64,000 nt of DNA from Yeosuana marina (GTDB lineage: Bacteria; Bacteroidota; Bacteroidia; Flavobacteriales; Flavobacteriaceae): positions 9,075 through 73,074 of the forward strand of contig NZ_JAAKGI010000037.1 of assembly GCF_011762485.1 (NCBI RefSeq), in the 5' to 3' direction. Position 1 is the first letter of the stretch; each line of letters starts with the position of its first letter. The notes below the pieces were generated by a model. It worked only from the letters and a program-made list of their open reading frames with translations. It searched no databases and had not been told where the DNA came from. Positions 59,865-64,000 of this stretch are shown here, piece by piece. A program made the translations under genes and the position numbers.

Positions 59865-61112
59865 ATGAGTAAAAACGTAATTATTATTGGTGGAGGTATT
59901 ATAGGATTAAGTTCTGCTTATTACCTTCAAAAAGAGGGGCATCAAGTAACGGTTATAGATCAATCTAATATGGATAGCGGTGCGTCGTACGTTAATGCCG
60001 GGTATCTATCACCCAGTCATATAATTCCATTATCGGCTCCTGGTGTTATGAAAAAGGGACTAAAATGGATGTTTAATTCATCAAGTCCGTTGTACATCAA
60101 GCCAAGATTAGATTTAGATTTTTTAAAATGGACTTGGGCCTTTAATAAATCGTGTAATGCTAGTCATGTTCAAAAATCAATTCCAATTATAAAGGATATT
60201 GCTGTTATGAGTCAAGAGTTGTATGACGATATTCATAAAACAGAAAACTTTACCTCTCATTACGAAAAGAAAGGCTTATTGATGCTTTGTCAGACTGAGC
60301 ATATGTTAGACGAAGAGATAAAGTTAGCTAACATAGCAAAGGAAAATGGATTGGATGTTGTAGAATTAAATAACGATGAGATTAAGGCATTAGAGCCTAA
60401 TGTTGAAATGAATGTTTTAGGTGCGACCTATTTTAAATGCGATTGGCATTCTACTCCCAGCGAATTTATGGAAACCATGAAAGCTTATTTAAAAAATAAT
60501 GGAGTTGTTTTTTATACCAATGAAATTGTTGCCGATTTAGAGATTAAAAACAAAACGATTAAAACTATAAAAACGAATAAGCAAACCTTAAAAGCAGATG
60601 AGTTTGTTTTAGCAGCAGGTTCTTGGACCTCCATATTAAGCAAAAAAATTGGATTGAAATTATTACTTCAGGCAGGGAAAGGATATCGTATCAATTCCAG
60701 TCAATATACAAACATTACTATACCAGCTATTTTAGCTGAAGCAAAAACAGCTGTAACGCCTATGCATGGCTTTACAAGATTTGCAGGAACAATGGAAATT
60801 GCAGGGATTAATAATCACATAAGAAAAGAACGAGTCGAAGCAATTTCTGATGCGGTAACACGATATTATCCAGGTGTTGTATTAAGTTCAGAAGAGAAAA
60901 GTGAGGCGAATTATGGATTGCGACCTTTGTCTCCAGATGGATTGCCATATATTGGTAAATCATCTAAATGTGATAATCTTACCATCGCTACAGGCCATGC
61001 TATGATGGGTTGGAGTATGGGACCAGCTACTGGTAAGTTGGTTTCTGAAATTATATCAGATAAGAAAACAAGTTTAAATACAGGAGTTTTAAGTCCAGAT
61101 AGAAGCTTTTAA
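59865..61112 (+). CDS. DadA-like FAD oxidoreductase, probable D-hydroxyproline dehydrogenase
   Basis: 415 aa from ATG 59865; a longer frame starting at 59796 overlaps the epimerase gene and is rejected. FAD-binding Rossmann motif KNVIIIGGGIIGLSSAYYLQ, then HQVTVIDQSN; YGLRPLSPDGLPYIGKSS and ATGHAMMGWSMGPATGKL are typical of D-amino acid dehydrogenases. In this operon it should oxidise cis-4-hydroxy-D-proline to the pyrroline that the first enzyme removes. It starts 1 base after the epimerase stop. Confidence 0.88.
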   Translation: MSKNVIIIGGGIIGLSSAYYLQKEGHQVTVIDQSNMDSGASYVNAGYLSPSHIIPLSAPGVMKKGLKWMFNSSSPLYIKPRLDLDFLKWTWAFNKSCNASHVQKSIPIIKDIAVMSQELYDDIHKTENFTSHYEKKGLLMLCQTEHMLDEEIKLANIAKENGLDVVELNNDEIKALEPNVEMNVLGATYFKCDWHSTPSEFMETMKAYLKNNGVVFYTNEIVADLEIKNKTIKTIKTNKQTLKADEFVLAAGSWTSILSKKIGLKLLLQAGKGYRINSSQYTNITIPAILAEAKTAVTPMHGFTRFAGTMEIAGINNHIRKERVEAISDAVTRYYPGVVLSSEEKSEANYGLRPLSPDGLPYIGKSSKCDNLTIATGHAMMGWSMGPATGKLVSEIISDKKTSLNTGVLSPDRSF

Positions 61113-61125
61113 AAAAAAAAGATTT

Positions 61126-62346
61126 ATGAGTGCATATGGAATTGGAGGATCAACAATTGAAGCAGAGTTAAATGCTATAAAACCTATAGCGCATTTGGTA
61201 AAGCCCATAGAAAAGGCAGAATACCAAGACCGTATTGCTAAAGCGTGTAGGTTAATGAAAAGTGAAGGTGCGCAAGTAATGTATTTGCATGCAGGTTCTA
61301 ATTTGTTCTATTTTACAGGAACAAGATGGCACCCTAGTGAGCGTATGGTTGGTGCGTTGTTATTTGCCAATGGTAACGTACGTTATATAGCTCCAGAATT
61401 TGAACGTAGAACGGTTTTAGACTTTATGACTATTAAAGGCGAGGTGCGTTGTTGGGAAGAAAACGAGAATCCATGTGAATTACTCATTAAAATTCTTGAC
61501 GAAAATGAGATTTATTCAGGAGATCTTTTAATTGATGAGTCAACACCTTTTTTTATAACTGATGGTATTTTGAAAGTTTCTCAGGCCATTAAATTAGTAA
61601 ATGCCAAATCGATTATAGCGACTTGTAGAATGGTGAAATCTGAAGCAGAAATTGCTATTATTAAGCATGCTATGTACATTACTTTAGAAGTTCAAAAGGC
61701 AACTGCTAAAATTTTAAGGAAAGATATTACCGTAAAAGAAGTGGTCGATTTTATTCATGAAGCTCATAAACGCTATGGTATTGCTACAGGATCGTATTTT
61801 TGTATTGTGTTATTTGGCGTTGATACCGCGTTTCCTCATGGTGTCAAAACACCAGGAAATTTGAAACTGAACGATATGGTTATTGTTGATACAGGCTGCG
61901 TATTACACGATTATATTTCAGATATTACCCGGACCTATGTTTTTGGTGAAGCAAATGATTTGCAACTTAAGATCTGGAATATAGAAAAAGAAGCCCAACA
62001 AGCAGCTTTTAAGGCTTCTCAAATAGGAAATACTTGTTCGTCGATTGATGATGCTACCCGAGTTGTTCTTGAAAAACATGGATTGGGGCCTGATTATAAA
62101 CTGCCAGGATTACCACATCGTACCGGGCATGGTATTGGATTGGATATTCATGAGTATCCATACATTGTTAGAGGTAATAAAACTGTTTTAAAACCAGGTA
62201 TGTGTTTTAGTATTGAACCTATGATTTGTGTACCCAATAAATTTGGGGTTCGATTGGAAGACCATATTTTCATGACCGAAGAAGGACCTAAATGGTTTAC
62301 CGAGCCAGCATATTCTATTGAAGATCCTTTTGGTTTTTCAAAATAG
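61126..62346 (+). CDS. M24-family Xaa-Pro peptidase
   Basis: 406 aa. Creatinase N-terminal domain (about residues 25-150) and M24 pita-bread catalytic domain: metal ligands in MVIVDTGCVLHDYISDITRTYV (two Asp), HRTGHGIGLDIHEYP (His), FSIEPMICVP (Glu) and GVRLEDHIFM (Glu). A prolidase-type enzyme is a logical operon partner: it would release (hydroxy)proline from collagen-like dipeptides. It is the last gene of the + operon, 13 bases after the oxidase gene. Confidence 0.9.
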   Translation: MSAYGIGGSTIEAELNAIKPIAHLVKPIEKAEYQDRIAKACRLMKSEGAQVMYLHAGSNLFYFTGTRWHPSERMVGALLFANGNVRYIAPEFERRTVLDFMTIKGEVRCWEENENPCELLIKILDENEIYSGDLLIDESTPFFITDGILKVSQAIKLVNAKSIIATCRMVKSEAEIAIIKHAMYITLEVQKATAKILRKDITVKEVVDFIHEAHKRYGIATGSYFCIVLFGVDTAFPHGVKTPGNLKLNDMVIVDTGCVLHDYISDITRTYVFGEANDLQLKIWNIEKEAQQAAFKASQIGNTCSSIDDATRVVLEKHGLGPDYKLPGLPHRTGHGIGLDIHEYPYIVRGNKTVLKPGMCFSIEPMICVPNKFGVRLEDHIFMTEEGPKWFTEPAYSIEDPFGFSK

Positions 62347-62402
62347 ATGTAGACTTAATAAATGACAATTAAGGAATAATGCACTTGGTGCGGCTATGAG
62401 TT

Positions 62403-63380
62403 TTAAATTCTACCAAGAATTTTATCCATAATCCAAGCGGTGTGAAGCGCTGTCTTTCCAGTTGACGGATGCTCTTCTATGCCATCTAAATGCTTTTTCA
62501 TGTTTTGAACATGATATAATTGAATGTTTTCTGGATGGTCGATGTTTAAACTGAGTGTTTCTTTTGGTGTAATAAGTTGAATAGGATTTTCATCAAAAAC
62601 AGAAAATACTATTGAGCCTTTGCTTCCAATAATTTCAACTCGATCTTCTCGTGTCCAAGCACCAAAATTCCACAAAGCAGACCCTGTAATACCATTTTTA
62701 TGAATCCATGAAGCCGATAGAGCATCTTTTGCCGAATATAAATCTTGTTGATTAGTACTTTGTCCATTAACAGATTCAACGTCCCCCAAAATGTAATGGA
62801 AAAAGTCTAAACCATGAGAGGCTAAATCATCAAAATAACCACCTAAAGCAATCTCTTTATCAGTTCGCCAATTGTAGTTTTCAGACACATCAATTTCATT
62901 AGCAGGTTTGGTTAACGACCAATGAATATGCCGTACATCACCAATTTCTTTATTGTCAATCCAGGTCTTTATTTGTTCAAATCTAGGAAGACTTCTACGG
63001 TAATAAGCAACAAAAAGCGGTACATTCTTTTCTTTAAAGGCAGAAAGCATGGTTTTACATTCTTCAAAAGTTACTGCCATTGGTTTTTCTACACAGCAAA
63101 TTTTGCCTGCTTCTGCAACTTTTAAGGCATATTCTAAATGATTATTGGGGGGTGTTGCAATGTAAACAGCATCTATTTCTGGGTCATTAATAATGGCATC
63201 GGCATTATTTGTGTACGTTTCTATATGATGCCGTTTAGCAAAGTCTTTCGCTTTATCAAGATCTCTGCGCATCACAGCTTTTAGGTTAAAACCTTCAGTT
63301 TTTTGATAGGCGGGCCCACTCTTTTTTTCACAAACATCGCCTACACCAATAATGCCCCAGCTTACTATGTTGTTCTTCAT
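62403..63380 (-). CDS. Gfo/Idh/MocA-family oxidoreductase
   Basis: 325 aa from the ATG at 63380; the start at 63407 overlaps the next gene upstream and adds nine residues before MKNNIVSWGIIGVGDV, so I reject it. NAD(P)-binding GVGDV motif (residues about 10-14), VYIATPPNNHLEYALKV, and the catalytic Lys in GKICCVEKPMAVT (about 95). The C-terminal sheet domain ends in TGKTALHTAWIMDKIL. Substrates are sugars or inositols in the family; the real one is unknown. It converges with the hydroxyproline operon. Confidence 0.9.
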   Translation of the reverse strand: MKNNIVSWGIIGVGDVCEKKSGPAYQKTEGFNLKAVMRRDLDKAKDFAKRHHIETYTNNADAIINDPEIDAVYIATPPNNHLEYALKVAEAGKICCVEKPMAVTFEECKTMLSAFKEKNVPLFVAYYRRSLPRFEQIKTWIDNKEIGDVRHIHWSLTKPANEIDVSENYNWRTDKEIALGGYFDDLASHGLDFFHYILGDVESVNGQSTNQQDLYSAKDALSASWIHKNGITGSALWNFGAWTREDRVEIIGSKGSIVFSVFDENPIQLITPKETLSLNIDHPENIQLYHVQNMKKHLDGIEEHPSTGKTALHTAWIMDKILGRI

Positions 63381-63387
63381 AATTATA

Positions 63388-63822
63388 TTAACTTGAGGTA
63401 TCGGCAATTATTTTCCATTCGCCATCAATTTTTTTGAAAACAAGCATAAAAATCCCATCGGCATTTCCTGCATTGCGTTTTAAATGATATTCGCCTAAAA
63501 CATAATAAGCCCCATCAGTAATTTTAGTCACCGCGTTGATTTTAAAACTTAAAGTTCCGGTATGATCTTCGCTAGGATATGCTTTTTTGTATCGTTCTAA
63601 AGTGTTTTCCCAACCATAAGTTATTCCATTGCTTCCATAGAATTTTAAAGAATCGCTTTTCCAATAGCCTTCCATAAACTCTTCAATATTATCCTTAGAC
63701 CAAGCTAATCTTTGTTCTTTTAATACAGCTTTAATAGCCTTTATATCTCGTTCTTCAGTAGATTGAGCCGAACTTATTTGACCGACTATCAAGGTGAAAA
63801 AAATTAAAAAATATGTTTTCAT
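63388..63822 (-). CDS. Secreted DUF4440/NTF2-like protein
   Basis: 144 aa. Signal peptide about residues 1-19 (ending SSAQ). NTF2-like fold: DIKAIKAVLKEQRLAWSKDNIEEFMEGYWKSDSLKFYGSNG and the end GIFMLVFKKIDGEWKIIADTSS. It lies 7 bases upstream of the Gfo/Idh/MocA gene on the same strand, so the two probably form an operon. Ligand or activity is unknown. The last 178 bases of the window (63823-64000) contain its upstream region and no gene I can support. Confidence 0.8.
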   Translation of the reverse strand: MKTYFLIFFTLIVGQISSAQSTEERDIKAIKAVLKEQRLAWSKDNIEEFMEGYWKSDSLKFYGSNGITYGWENTLERYKKAYPSEDHTGTLSFKINAVTKITDGAYYVLGEYHLKRNAGNADGIFMLVFKKIDGEWKIIADTSS

Positions 63823-64000
63823 GGATTTTAATGATTATTTATTGGTTGAATATAAACTTAACATTTGTAAAAATAGAAAAATCTTGATTTTAAAATGGTT
63901 CCTCGTCGATTAATTTGACACCTATTATTTTTTTAACTAAAGATAAATTCCGTTTATCGAAAACACAGGCGATTGTTTAGTCTTTGTTTTATATTTATAT

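Noticed and set aside
63381..63407. Upstream ATG start of the Gfo/Idh/MocA gene
   Set aside because: It would overlap the end of the NTF2-like gene and adds nine residues before a typical Rossmann start.
1..64000. CRISPR arrays, rRNA genes and intact insertion sequences
   Set aside because: No regularly spaced direct repeats, no rRNA-like segments and no complete transposase gene were seen anywhere in the window.

Overview
The window looks like a member of the Flavobacteriaceae (Bacteroidota). The support is AT-rich DNA, TAnnTTTG-type -7 promoter elements, almost no Shine-Dalgarno signals, a gliding/type IX-style C-terminal sorting domain on a very large secreted protein, and Bacteroidetes-only families such as TraE/F/G/I/J/K/M/N, RteC, BfmA, DUF6090 and DUF6876. 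It has two parts: the right-hand section of an integrative conjugative element (about 1-23,490), then ordinary chromosome (about 23,490-64,000). ELEMENT. On the + strand are a ParB-family protein cut by the window edge, a small ORF, a DUF932 protein, a 780-bp hairpin-rich stretch without genes, an SSB lacking the usual acidic tail, a DUF6876 protein and a small ORF. Next comes a cluster of five hairpins (4981-5157) that I propose as oriT, directly before a BfmA-like accessory protein, a MobB/DUF5712-type relaxase and a VirD4-like coupling protein. A cargo slot (8,317-11,955) holds a GHKL ATPase / PD-(D/E)XK nuclease-like gene interrupted by one in-frame TGA, and an AlbA_2 (Schlafen-like) ATP-binding regulator. 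The minus-strand operon traE-F-G-I-J-K-M-N plus a lipoprotein encodes the mating-pair channel. A secreted amidase, a DnaC-like ATPase, an initiator-like protein, an excisionase-like HTH protein and RteC follow, with paired 13-bp palindromes between the last two. A 25-bp copy of a tRNA 3' end at 23464-23488 probably marks the right attachment site. No integrase lies in the window. CHROMOSOME. 23.5-43 kb is rich in signalling: one OmpR-type two-component pair, two TPR-kinase/NarL-like regulator pairs, a GH53 endo-galactanase, a giant GEVED/LamG protein with a type IX sorting tail and a LacI-type regulator. A CG-centred 14-bp motif occurs upstream of the giant gene and behind the LacI gene, suggesting one regulon. 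43-47 kb is a BlaI/M56 metallopeptidase/TPR operon with three clear operators, followed by a lipoprotein that shares the peptidase's C-terminal fold. 47-53.5 kb holds a glycosyltransferase and membrane flippase-like pair, then ruvC-hemW and small enzymes. Between hemW and a cyclase gene sits a GIY-YIG nuclease gene bounded by 24-bp inverted repeats, which looks like a tiny mobile cassette. 55-62.3 kb is a coherent hydroxyproline (collagen) degradation operon: a pyrroline-hydroxycarboxylate deaminase-type DHDPS homologue, ketoglutarate semialdehyde dehydrogenase, hydroxyproline epimerase, a DadA-like oxidase and an Xaa-Pro peptidase, with a divergent AraC regulator. The right end carries an oxidoreductase and an NTF2-like protein. 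Broken genes: the GHKL/nuclease gene (in-frame stop), a DUF6090 gene (one-base frameshift), a truncated outer-membrane protein next to the element, and a decayed ORF near 27.1 kb.
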